Below are positions 9,375-17,690 of a stretch of 64,000 bases of DNA, one piece after another. The notes below the pieces were generated by a model that made no database searches, was not told the DNA's origin, and worked only from the letters and a program-made list of their open reading frames with translations. The DNA lies in the NCBI RefSeq assembly GCF_044385915.1, contig NZ_JBISCC010000129.1:1-64000 (forward strand), read 5' to 3'. This DNA comes from Thalassobellus citreus. Its GTDB lineage: Bacteria; Bacteroidota; Bacteroidia; Flavobacteriales; Flavobacteriaceae. The stretch's first letter is position 1; every line of letters starts with the position of its first letter. The position numbers were made by a program, and so were the translations under genes.

Positions 9375-11750
9375 TTAAAGCTTGAAATTATAAGAAATCG
9401 ATGGAACAATACCAAAAATAGATAAACGAGTGGCTTCATTAGATCCTGTATCATAGTTTCTTCCAAAATTTATAGAACTAGCATTTTTACGATTATAAGC
9501 ATTATATAAACCAAAGACCCAGTAACTTTTCCAACCTCTTTTTTTCTTAGGTATTGGAGTATAAGTTGCTGAAATATCTAAACGGTTATAAGATGTTAAT
9601 CTATCTGAATTTCTACTATTATAGTTTGGAATAATAATACCATTAAATTGATACTGACCATTTGGAAATGTAGCGGGTTGCCCTGTTTGAAATAAGAAAT
9701 TGGTATTTAATTTCCATTTATTATTTAATTCATAGCTACCTGTAAATGAGATATCATGCGTTTTATCGTAAGGTGTGTTATACCAATTGTCATTGTTTAT
9801 ACCAAGTTCGTTTGGAGTTCGTCCTTTTGTTTGTTGTTCAGATTTAGATAGGGTGTAGGCTAGCCATCCTTTAAATCTACCTTCATTTTTTTTTAATAAA
9901 AATTCTAAACCATAAGCTCTAGCTTTACCATTTAAAATAACTTGTTCTATAGCATTATTTGCTACTAAATTAGCGCCATCAATATAATCGATTCTGTTTT
10001 TTATAGTTTTATAAAAACTTTCTACTTCTAAAGAATACGTAGTGTTATTAAAGTTTTTAAAATATCCTATAGCAAATTGATCTAGTAATTGTGGTTTTAT
10101 ATATTTACCACTTGGTGTCCAAACATCTAGTGGTGTTGGAGAACTTGTATTAGATAATAAATGTAAATATTGGCTCATTCTATTATAGCTTGCTTTAATA
10201 GAGCTTGTTGTATTTAATTGATATGCTAATGAAGCCCGTGGTTCTATATTGAAAAAACTCGCAATAACATTACTTCGTTTAAAAGTTTCTGTACCTGTAG
10301 GAGCCGCTTTTTCATATATTTTAAAATCGTTATTAAAAGTAACGGCTTGATTGTTTTCGTATATATTAAGTTCATCTTGACCTAAACGATGAAAAGTACT
10401 AAAACGTAATCCGTAAGATAAAGCTAACTTATTTGAAATTTTATGTTCAGCATCAATATATAATGCATTTTCAAAAGCATATTTATCTGTGAGTTTAAAT
10501 GGATTTATTCCTGAACTTTCTTTAGTTGGTTTTATGTCACCTGGATTAAATTTGTAGTAAATACTATTAAATCCATATTGAAGTTTGAAAGTATCAGTTA
10601 AATAATGTTTAAGGTCGTATTTTAAATTAAAATTTTGGATGCCCGAAACCCAATCAAACTCAACAAAGTTTAATTTTAAATCATAATAATAATCAGAATA
10701 AATAAAAGATAAGTTTGAAAATAATTTATTTGAAAATAAGTGGTTCCATCTAAAATTTAAAACAGAGTTCCCATAAGTGTTTTCAAATGTATCCTGAATT
10801 CTAAATACATCACGACCAAAATAACCAGATACGTAAATATTATTTTTATTATTTACTTTATAACTTAATTTGGTGTTTAAATCGTAGAAATATGCAATAT
10901 TATTAATATCAAAAATAGGTAAGAATAAATGCGCATAACTAGATCTTCCTCCAAATAGAAAAGAGCCTTTGTCTTTTTTTATAGGACCTTCGGCAAGTAA
11001 TCTGCTAGAAACAATACCAATGCCACCATTCATGTGAAACTCTTTGCTATTGCCTTCTTTTTGGTAGATATCTAAAACAGATGAAACGCGACCTCCATAA
11101 CGCGCTGGAATACCTCCTTTATAAAGTTTAAGATCTTTAATTGCATCGGGGTTAAACACAGAAAAGAATCCGAATAAATGTGATGAGTTATAAATAATAG
11201 CTTCATCTAAAAGAATTAAATTTTGATCTGCAGCGCCACCTCTAACATTAAAACCAGAAGCGCCTTCGCCCGCACTAGTAACACCAGGTAATAAGGTAAT
11301 GGCTTTTATAATATCTGATTCGCCAAGTACCACAGGAATTTCTTTAATTGTACTAGAACTTAGTTTGTTGACGCTCATTTGAGGCGCTTTTATATTTAGC
11401 TTTTCAGTATTATTGGTAATGATTACTTCATCTAAATTTTCGGTAGAATCAGTTAGAGCATAATTTTTTGTGATGCTTTCTGAAAGTGAAATTGTTTCTG
11501 ATATTGAATTATAGCCTAAATAGCTAATAACTATTTTATAGTTGCCCTTAGGAAGTGTTATAGAATAAAATCCATACTCATTAGTAGTTGTTCCTGTAGA
11601 TAATTCTGGAAAAATAATATTTACACCAATAAGAGATTCGTTACTTCTTTGTTCTAAAATAGTTCCGCTGAGTGTGAATTTTTCTTGAGCGTTTAACACT
11701 AAAACATTAAAACACAGTGCGACAATAAAGCACGGAATAATTTTATACAT
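9375..11750 (-). CDS. TonB-dependent outer-membrane receptor with carboxypeptidase-like domain (pair 1)
   Basis: Outer-membrane active-transport receptor. Signal peptide (about 1-21), a carboxypeptidase-regulatory-like beta domain (about 25-110: STGTTTNEYGFYSITLPKG), a plug domain with GFNVRGGAADQNLILLDEA, then a 22-strand-type barrel ending in the aromatic-type terminus SISYNFKL. Length 791. Only 33 bases separate its ATG from the icd terminator, so its promoter must overlap that hairpin or it depends on read-through. It shares long near-identical blocks with the receptor at 42097-44478 (PVVLGE, LYKGGIPAR, GRSSYA, SGYFGRD). Substrate unknown. Confidence 0.88.
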   Translation of the reverse strand: MYKIIPCFIVALCFNVLVLNAQEKFTLSGTILEQRSNESLIGVNIIFPELSTGTTTNEYGFYSITLPKGNYKIVISYLGYNSISETISLSESITKNYALTDSTENLDEVIITNNTEKLNIKAPQMSVNKLSSSTIKEIPVVLGESDIIKAITLLPGVTSAGEGASGFNVRGGAADQNLILLDEAIIYNSSHLFGFFSVFNPDAIKDLKLYKGGIPARYGGRVSSVLDIYQKEGNSKEFHMNGGIGIVSSRLLAEGPIKKDKGSFLFGGRSSYAHLFLPIFDINNIAYFYDLNTKLSYKVNNKNNIYVSGYFGRDVFRIQDTFENTYGNSVLNFRWNHLFSNKLFSNLSFIYSDYYYDLKLNFVEFDWVSGIQNFNLKYDLKHYLTDTFKLQYGFNSIYYKFNPGDIKPTKESSGINPFKLTDKYAFENALYIDAEHKISNKLALSYGLRFSTFHRLGQDELNIYENNQAVTFNNDFKIYEKAAPTGTETFKRSNVIASFFNIEPRASLAYQLNTTSSIKASYNRMSQYLHLLSNTSSPTPLDVWTPSGKYIKPQLLDQFAIGYFKNFNNTTYSLEVESFYKTIKNRIDYIDGANLVANNAIEQVILNGKARAYGLEFLLKKNEGRFKGWLAYTLSKSEQQTKGRTPNELGINNDNWYNTPYDKTHDISFTGSYELNNKWKLNTNFLFQTGQPATFPNGQYQFNGIIIPNYNSRNSDRLTSYNRLDISATYTPIPKKKRGWKSYWVFGLYNAYNRKNASSINFGRNYDTGSNEATRLSIFGIVPSISYNFKL

Positions 11751-11780
11751 ACGCTCTAAGCAGTTTTTTTATAAAAATAT

Positions 11781-11809
11781 AAAAAAAAGCCCCTAAAAAG
11801 GGGCTTTTT
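11781..11809 (-). terminator. Rho-independent terminator of icd
   Basis: AAAAAGCCCCT (11784-11794) pairs with AGGGGCTTTTT (11799-11809) around AAAA. On the minus strand the stem is followed by a run of eight T, 21 bases after the icd stop. An outer CAGTTTTTT/AAAAAACTG pair extends the structure. Confidence 0.85.
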
Positions 11810-11829
11810 AAAAAACTGTTTATGTTTTC

Positions 11830-14040
11830 TTAATTTACTATGCTGTTAAATGTTTTACTAGGTCGCATAACTTGATTAATTAAATCTTCATTAGGTTCGT
11901 AATAACCACCTATGCTTGTTGGTTTACCTTGTATTTCAGCTAGTTCATTTACAATAGTAGTTTCGTTTTCTAATAATTTTTCTGCTATTGGAGTAAATTC
12001 AGCTTTTAAATCAGCATCTTTTGTTTGGTTAGCTAATTCTTGAGCCCAATACATAGCTAAGTAAAAATGACTTCCTCTATTATCTAATTCTCCAGCTTTT
12101 CTTGAAGGCCCTTTTCTGTTTTCTAACAGTTTATCGGTAGCATCATCTAAAGCATCTCCTAAAATTTTAGCTTTCGGATTGTTATTTACATCACTAAAAT
12201 GTACTAATGAAACCGCTAATGCTAAAAATTCACCTAAAGAATCCCAACGTAAATGATTTTCTTCTAATAATTGTTGCACATGTTTTGGAGCAGATCCACC
12301 AGCACCAGTTTCAAATAAACCACCACCATTCATTAAAGGAACAATAGATAACATTTTTGCACTAGTTCCAACTTCTAAAATAGGGAATAAATCTGTTAAA
12401 TAATCACGTAATACATTTCCTGAAACTGAAATAGTATCTTTACCGTCCTTTAATCTTTCGCAAGTAAATAGCGTTGCATCTATAGGCGATAAGATTCTTA
12501 AGTCTAATCCAGAAGTATCATGATCTTTTAAATATGTGTTTACTTTTTTAATTAATTCAGCATCATGCGCTCTATTTTCATCTAACCAGAAAACAGCAGG
12601 CGTTTGAGAAGCTCTTGCTCGAGTAACAGCAAGTTTTACCCAGTCTTGAATAGGAGCATCTTTTACTTGACACATTCTCCAAATGTCTCCAGCTTCAACA
12701 GTATGTTCTAATAATGTATTACCAGACGCATCAATAACACTAACTGTTCCTTTAGAAGCTATTTCAAATGTTTTATCATGAGAACCATATTCTTCAGCTT
12801 TTTGAGCCATGAGTCCAACATTAGGAACTGTACCCATAGTTGTAGGATCAAAAGCACCATTCTTTTTACAGAAATCTATAGTTGCAGAGTAAATTCCAGC
12901 ATAACTACTATCTGGAATAATTGCTTTAGTATCTTGTAATTTACCTTCAGCATTCCACATTTGCCCAGAAGTACGAATCATTGCTGGCATAGAAGCATCA
13001 ATAATAACATCACTAGGTACATGTAAGTTGGTAATACCTTTATCACTATTTACCATAGCAACTTCAGGTCCGTTTTTAAATGCAGCATCAATGTCTGCTT
13101 GTATTTCGTTGCGTTTTGCTTCTGGTAATTCTTTGATTTTTTCAACTAAATTTCCAAAACCATTATTAACATCAACACCAATTTCTTCTAATATTTCAGC
13201 ATGTTTAGCAAATACGTTTTTAAAAAACACTTTAACAGCATGACCAAATATAATAGGGTCGCTCACTTTCATCATGGTTGCTTTCATGTGTAATGAAAGT
13301 AATACGTTGTTAGCTTTAGCGTCTTCTATTTGTGTTTCAAAAAAGTTTATTAAAGCTTTTTTATTTAATACGGTAGCATCAATTATTTCGCCTTTTAATA
13401 AAGCTAAAGAATCTTTTAATACAGTGGTAGTTCCATTACTATCTGTATGAACAATTTTTATACTAGTGGCATCACTTATGGTTACAGATTTTTCATTACT
13501 AGCAAAATCATTAGCACCCATAGTGGCAACATGCGTTTTAGAATCGCTACTCCAAGCACCCATTGAGTGTGGATTGTTTTTAGCATAATTCTTAACTGCT
13601 TTTGGAGCACGTCTATCAGAGTTCCCTTCACGTAACACAGGGTTTACAGCACTTCCTTTAATTTTGTTGTAACGTGCTTTAATCTCTTCTTCTTCCGCTG
13701 TATTAGGTTCGTCTGGGTAATTAGGAATACCAAAACCTTGCGATTGTAATTCTTTTATAGCTGCTTTTAATTGAGGGACCGAAGCACTAATATTTGGTAG
13801 TTTTACAATATTAGCTTCTGGCTTTTTTGCTAATTCACCAAGAAAAGCTAAATCATCAGAAACTCTTTGATCTTCATTTAAAAAATCAGGAAAAACTGCT
13901 AAAATTCTTGCTGCTAAAGAAATATCTTTAGTTTCTATATTAATACCAGAAGACTTTACAAAAGCTTGAACTATGGGTAAAAAAGAGCGTGTCGCTAAAG
14001 CAGGAGCTTCATCGGTTTTTGTATAAATAATTTTAGACAT
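11830..14040 (-). CDS. icd: NADP-dependent isocitrate dehydrogenase, monomeric type
   Basis: Oxidatively decarboxylates isocitrate to 2-oxoglutarate with NADP in the TCA cycle. At 736 residues it belongs to the monomeric IDH-II family, not the about 420-residue dimeric form; it aligns from MSKIIYTKTDEAPALAT to the end with blocks such as NPVLREGNSDRRAP, HMKATMMKVSDPI and WLDENRAHD, which carry substrate-, metal- and NADP-binding residues of the family. Single-gene unit with its own terminator. The upstream 290 bases hold another terminator (14241-14295), so icd must have its own promoter there. Confidence 0.95.
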   Translation of the reverse strand: MSKIIYTKTDEAPALATRSFLPIVQAFVKSSGINIETKDISLAARILAVFPDFLNEDQRVSDDLAFLGELAKKPEANIVKLPNISASVPQLKAAIKELQSQGFGIPNYPDEPNTAEEEEIKARYNKIKGSAVNPVLREGNSDRRAPKAVKNYAKNNPHSMGAWSSDSKTHVATMGANDFASNEKSVTISDATSIKIVHTDSNGTTTVLKDSLALLKGEIIDATVLNKKALINFFETQIEDAKANNVLLSLHMKATMMKVSDPIIFGHAVKVFFKNVFAKHAEILEEIGVDVNNGFGNLVEKIKELPEAKRNEIQADIDAAFKNGPEVAMVNSDKGITNLHVPSDVIIDASMPAMIRTSGQMWNAEGKLQDTKAIIPDSSYAGIYSATIDFCKKNGAFDPTTMGTVPNVGLMAQKAEEYGSHDKTFEIASKGTVSVIDASGNTLLEHTVEAGDIWRMCQVKDAPIQDWVKLAVTRARASQTPAVFWLDENRAHDAELIKKVNTYLKDHDTSGLDLRILSPIDATLFTCERLKDGKDTISVSGNVLRDYLTDLFPILEVGTSAKMLSIVPLMNGGGLFETGAGGSAPKHVQQLLEENHLRWDSLGEFLALAVSLVHFSDVNNNPKAKILGDALDDATDKLLENRKGPSRKAGELDNRGSHFYLAMYWAQELANQTKDADLKAEFTPIAEKLLENETTIVNELAEIQGKPTSIGGYYEPNEDLINQVMRPSKTFNSIVN

Positions 14041-14240
14041 TACTTAGATGTTTTAATTGTTAATTAGTTTAATTTTTTGGAAAATTAAATTGTTGTTTTT
14101 TTTGGAATTGCGAATATACAAAAATTGACTATTAAAAATATTCTAAAATTATGTGAAACCGTATAGTAATCAATAAGTTTTAATAGAATTATAAAAAAGG
14201 GAGGTACTAATAAGAATTTGGTAACAAAAAGTTACAGAAG

Positions 14241-14295
14241 CTAAAAAAACAAAAGCCATATCACGAAAGAATTTAATCTCCTTTGATATGGCTTT
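14241..14295 (-). terminator. Strong terminator with no clear upstream gene
   Basis: AAAGCCATATCA (14252-14263) and TGATATGGCTTT (14284-14295) form a 12-bp perfect stem with a 20-base loop. On the minus strand it is followed by TTTTGTTTTTTTAG, a good T-tract. It would end a transcript coming from 14300-14840. Confidence 0.75.
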
Positions 14296-14334
14296 CTATG
14301 TAATAACATAACATGATCTATTTTAATATTGCTA

Positions 14335-14580
14335 TTAAAAGACGTTCAAATATTCATCAAACGATTTCAATTCAAGTGCTATTATTACAAGTGAAACATT
14401 TTTGTTGTAATTTTCAAAATGTATTGACCTATTACTAAAATGTTTCAGATAATCGTTTTCCTTGATGCTATTAAACTTGCTCTTCACTTTCGTGTTAAGT
14501 TTGCTTAAAGCATTGCTTTCATTACAACAATTACTTTCGTTTTTGTTGCTTTTTAAGCTTTCAATTACACCAGTTGCCAA
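14335..14580 (-). CDS. Doubtful 81-codon reading frame
   Basis: I do not recognise this product. It starts with TTG directly after an in-frame TAG, is rich in N, S and K with no membrane segment or signal peptide, and has a Cys pair (NCCNES). In favour: a strong terminator lies 40 bases downstream on the same strand. Against: poor start, no family resemblance and ordinary intergenic composition. It may be a remnant of a larger gene or a non-coding transcript. Confidence 0.2.
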   Translation of the reverse strand: MATGVIESLKSNKNESNCCNESNALSKLNTKVKSKFNSIKENDYLKHFSNRSIHFENYNKNVSLVIIALELKSFDEYLNVF

Positions 14581-14842
14581 CTACTTGCGTATTTAGGACT
14601 TTTTGTAATATCATGGTTTTTCATTATTCACGCATACACATGTCAACTAAAAACCTCAAAAAACAATTTTATAAGAACGTTACCTTATTTAGAAAATAAT
14701 ATAAATTCATTGTTGAGATGAAACCAACCAATAGCTGTTATTATTTCTTTTTACTAAAGTATAACCTAAATTCAAAAAAACAAACTTTTTAAGCGATTAG
14801 ATATCAACTACTTATAAACCGTAGTTATTAACAATAGTTAAT

Positions 14843-14874
14843 AAAAAAAGCCTTGATATAAAATCAAGGCTTTT
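14843..14874 (-). terminator. Terminator of rplS
   Basis: AAAAGCCTTGAT (14846-14857) pairs with ATCAAGGCTTTT (14863-14874) around a 5-base loop. On the minus strand the stem runs into TTTTTTTATT. It lies 28 bases after the rplS stop. Confidence 0.85.
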
Positions 14875-14901
14875 AATCGCTGCTTATGCAGTTGTACTAT
14901 A

Positions 14902-15252
14902 TTAACGTCTACGCTCAGTAATTCTGGCTTTTTTACCAGTAAGACCTCTAAAGTAGAAGATACGAGCTCTACGTACTTTACCACGTTTGTTAACTTCAAT
15001 TTTTTGTAATGCAGGTAAGTTTACTGGGAAGATACGCTCTACACCAATAGTACCAGACATTTTTCTAATTGTAAAAGTTTCTGATGAACCAGATCCTCTT
15101 CTTTGTATTACTATGCCTCTAAAAAACTGAGTACGTACTTTATCACCCTCTCTAATTTCGTAGAAAACAGTAATTGTATCACCAGCTGCAAAAACTGGGA
15201 ATTCCTTTTTTGTTACAAATTCGTCTTGAACAAATTTTACTAAAGATTCCAT
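14902..15252 (-). CDS. rplS: Large ribosomal subunit protein bL19
   Basis: Protein bL19, located at the interface of the two ribosomal subunits. The full 116-residue sequence matches the family, with FAAGDTITVFYEIREG near residue 20, the block FRGIVIQRRGSGSSETFTIR and the basic C-terminus KVRRARIFYFRGLTGKKAR. It has a near-perfect own promoter (15327-15356) and a leader of roughly 70 bases, so although trmD lies upstream on the same strand, rplS can be transcribed alone. Its terminator is at 14843-14874. Confidence 0.97.
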   Translation of the reverse strand: MESLVKFVQDEFVTKKEFPVFAAGDTITVFYEIREGDKVRTQFFRGIVIQRRGSGSSETFTIRKMSGTIGVERIFPVNLPALQKIEVNKRGKVRRARIFYFRGLTGKKARITERRR

Positions 15253-15326
15253 ATCTTTAAATTTAATTATAATTAATTCAGAACAACATACACGATTTTC
15301 GCCAGAGGTTAACCCGAAATTGGCTG

Positions 15327-15356
15327 CAAAGATAGTTAATAATTAATAATTTACAA
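15327..15356 (-). promoter_or_regulatory. Promoter of rplS (TTG-N19-TATCTTTG)
   Basis: On the minus strand TTG (15356-15354) is followed after 19 bases by TATCTTTG (15334-15327), an ideal Bacteroidota promoter. Transcription should start near 15320, giving a leader of about 70 bases with a GGTTAACC palindrome. A ribosomal-protein leader (an L19 type is reported in flavobacteria, from memory) could lie in it. Confidence 0.7.
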
Positions 15357-15375
15357 TTAATAATAATCTTTTTTA

Positions 15376-15572
15376 GGGTGTTCCTTTTTGCTTCATGTTT
15401 GTAGCTTAAAACCAAGTTGTTAGCAAGCAAAAAGTCAGGCTATCCACTATATCTTTCTGCAAAGCAGTCCCGAACTTGTTTCGGGATCTCATTATCAAAC
15501 AGCTTTTAGTTTATAAAGTACGTTTCAACTTTAAAGCTTTGCATAAAGGATGCCGCTTCTATCCTTAACACA
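15376..15572 (-). ncRNA. Flavo-1-like RNA between trmD and rplS
   Basis: Read on the minus strand, GTGTTAAGGATAGAAGC opens the element; GTGTT (15571-15567) pairs with AACAC (15382-15378) to close it. Inside are hairpins AAGGAT/ATCCTT (15566-15546), ATGCAAAGC/GCTTTGCA (15543-15535 with 15465-15458) enclosing a CCCGAA-TTCGGG palindrome, then GATATAGTGGATAGCCTGA and a 10-bp stem CTTTTTGCTT/AAGCAAAAAG (15434-15425 with 15393-15384). This layout fits my recollection of the Flavo-1 RNA motif and resembles the element at 53501-53586. The family name is from memory; the structure is seen directly. Confidence 0.55.
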
Positions 15573-15621
15573 ATTTAGTACACATTACAAAAAGCAGAAA
15601 TTAGTTTAATAATTAGCTAAA

Positions 15622-16299
15622 TCAATCATCTAACAAATCAGGACGACGTTCTTTAGTTCTTAAATACGCCTGTTCTTCACGCCATTTTTCAATTTTAGGG
15701 AAATTGCCGCCAAATAATAATTCAGGCACCTTCATCCCTTTGTATTCCCTTGGTTTTGTATAAATAGGAGGTGCTAACAATCCATCTTGAAATGAATCGG
15801 TTAGGGCAGAGGTTTCATTTCCTAAAACCCCAGGTATTAATCTTATTACAGCATCGCAAAGTACAGCTGCACCTAACTCACCACCAGATAATACATAATC
15901 TCCAATAGATATTTCTCGCGTAATTAAAAGGTCTCTCACACGTTGGTCTACGCCTTTGTAATGTCCGCAAAGAATAATAATATTTTCTTTTAGCGATAAA
16001 TGATTGGCAATACCTTGTTTTAAGGTTTCTCCATCGGGTGTCATATATATTACCTCGTCGTAATCGCGTTCTGCTTTTAAAGCCGAAATACATTTATCTA
16101 TAGGTTCTATCATCATAACCATACCTGCACCACCACCAAATTGGGTGTCGTCTATAGATTTATAGTTATCGGTTGTATAATCTCTTAAATTATGAAAATG
16201 GACTTCTACCAAACCAGCATCAATAGCACGTTTTAAAATAGATGCTTCAAACGGACTCTTAAGTAATTCTGGTAAAACAGTTATAATATCTATGCGCAT
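15622..16299 (-). CDS. trmD: tRNA (guanine(37)-N1)-methyltransferase
   Basis: Methylates N1 of G37 next to the anticodon in a subset of tRNAs using S-adenosylmethionine, preventing frameshifts. The SPOUT trefoil-knot core is clear: GGGAGMVMMIEP near 58, GHYKGVDQRV near 113 and SIGDYVLSGGELGA near 130, then the C-terminal domain with EEQAYLRTKERRPDL. Length 225 is normal. A -7 box TATCTTTG lies 20 bases upstream. In many bacteria trmD and rplS form one operon; here 369 bases with a structured RNA and an rplS promoter separate them. Confidence 0.96.
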   Translation of the reverse strand: MRIDIITVLPELLKSPFEASILKRAIDAGLVEVHFHNLRDYTTDNYKSIDDTQFGGGAGMVMMIEPIDKCISALKAERDYDEVIYMTPDGETLKQGIANHLSLKENIIILCGHYKGVDQRVRDLLITREISIGDYVLSGGELGAAVLCDAVIRLIPGVLGNETSALTDSFQDGLLAPPIYTKPREYKGMKVPELLFGGNFPKIEKWREEQAYLRTKERRPDLLDD

Positions 16300-16318
16300 G
16301 AGATTTTTTTATGTTTTG

Positions 16319-16326
16319 CAAAGATA
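16319..16326 (-). promoter_or_regulatory. -7 promoter element of trmD
   Basis: Minus strand reads TATCTTTG, a full -7 match, identical to the rplS box. No TTG at the right distance upstream, so the -33 half is poor. Predicted start lies close to the ATG at 16299. Confidence 0.45.
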
Positions 16327-16439
16327 ATTTAATTGTTGGTTATTTTGATGTGTGTTTTTTAGAGGTTCGTTTAATAAACGAATGTAGCTGAAAATGTTTA
16401 TAAAGTTAAAACAAGTGTTTTTTCTTTAAAATATGTGTT

Positions 16440-17690
16440 TTAGTTATACTTTCTTTTTTGAAACCAAATACCTTCTAAGCTTAAATTTATAGAGAATAGA
16501 TGGTAGTTTTCTTTTATTAAGCCGTTTGTTATTTGTCCTTTGTTTCCATAAGTGTAACCAATGTTTATCATAGAATTAGTACCGTTTTTAATAGGAATTC
16601 CAATACCTAAGTTTAATGCAGAACTTTTTATACGTTGGTCATTAACTTCTAAATTTCCATTATTATAATTAAAACCAGCACGATATTCTAAGCTATTAAA
16701 GAATTTTGAAGTTCTTTTGTTACCATTATATTGAAGTCCCATACCAATATAATCTTGATTTACATAAGTGCCAATTTGATCTGTTTGATTAGTGTCATCC
16801 CAATAACTTTTTTTATAATCTAGATTAAAAGCCAGATTCTTTTTTAAATTTGTTTTTATACCAAAAGCAAGTTCTAAAGGAAGTTTAAAATCATTAATAC
16901 TACTTTCAGAATTCTCAGTTAAATCTGAAACAGAAGTGCTATTTAAAAGTGTTATAGTACTAGATTTACTTCCGCCAAGGTTTGTTGGTAAGTTTACAAT
17001 GGCACCAAACGATAGGTTTTTTAAAGCATCATATTGTATACCTGCTCCTGTTTGAAAACCAGAATAATTAGTAACATCATCAATTATAAATTGATTGTAC
17101 GGTAAGTTGTCTGTCTCTGTTTGTTTTATTTGTCCAAATAAGACAGACCCTGTAATACCAAGTCTTAACTTGTTGGTTATTGCATATCCGTAATTTAATT
17201 TTAAGCTATTAATACCTCCAGAACCATCAATGTTAGTAAAGAATATACCATTGTCACTTCCTTCTATATTGGATGTAATATTAGATATTGAATAGCCTAC
17301 ATTAGTAAAAGGAATAAGGGTAACACCAAAACCAGACTTTTTTGTAATAGGAAAAGCAATGGCAATGTTAGAAAAATTTGCTATAATATTATTGTTAGAA
17401 CTTCCTCCTTCTGAAAGCGTGTTGGTTTGAGCTTTAAAACCAAAATCATAGAAGAAAGAATTTGGTTTAATACTACCAAGTGATGCTGGATTTGAATTGT
17501 TTATAAAAGAACTTGAAGGTAATGCAAAACCTAAACCACCCAAACCATTTAGTTTTCCGGTAGTTGTTTCGTTATTTAAGCCTAAGCCGTATAATGAATA
17601 TGGCGAACTAGAAAGCGCATTAGATTGAGCCGTTATTTTTACCGAAAATACGAGTGTTAAAACACCCAATATTGTATATTTATTAATCAT
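16440..17690 (-). CDS. Outer-membrane beta-barrel protein of the FadL/PorV-like type
   Basis: Predicted outer-membrane protein: signal peptide (about 1-21, ending KITAQ), an N-terminal stretch with the FadL/PorV-like features SPYSLYGLG and NNSNPASLGSI, then alternating hydrophobic strands throughout 416 residues. It starts 8 bases inside the 3' end of the DUF4270 lipoprotein gene, so the pair is translationally coupled. Such a pairing suggests one envelope unit. Substrate unknown; it could be a transporter or a structural partner. Confidence 0.7.
   Translation of the reverse strand: MINKYTILGVLTLVFSVKITAQSNALSSSPYSLYGLGLNNETTTGKLNGLGGLGFALPSSSFINNSNPASLGSIKPNSFFYDFGFKAQTNTLSEGGSSNNNIIANFSNIAIAFPITKKSGFGVTLIPFTNVGYSISNITSNIEGSDNGIFFTNIDGSGGINSLKLNYGYAITNKLRLGITGSVLFGQIKQTETDNLPYNQFIIDDVTNYSGFQTGAGIQYDALKNLSFGAIVNLPTNLGGSKSSTITLLNSTSVSDLTENSESSINDFKLPLELAFGIKTNLKKNLAFNLDYKKSYWDDTNQTDQIGTYVNQDYIGMGLQYNGNKRTSKFFNSLEYRAGFNYNNGNLEVNDQRIKSSALNLGIGIPIKNGTNSMINIGYTYGNKGQITNGLIKENYHLFSINLSLEGIWFQKRKYN

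Larger units (their letters stand above)
14041..14901. other. 860-base interval between icd and rplS without a convincing gene
   Basis: Contains two terminators facing the minus strand (14241-14295 and 14843-14874), a weak 81-codon reading frame (14335-14580, TTG start) and a palindrome TTATTAAC-AATA-GTTAATAA (14825-14844). Upstream of the weak frame, the minus strand also has a 19-codon frame starting MKNHDITKSPKY and running into TAG just before the TTG, which could mean a broken gene or nothing. The first terminator implies a transcript ending near 14241 that is not explained by any recognised gene. Confidence 0.5.

Noticed and set aside
15303..15621. tRNA or small CDS between trmD and rplS
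   Set aside because: No cloverleaf or T-loop signature, no open frame of note; the structure fits a Flavo-1-like RNA better.
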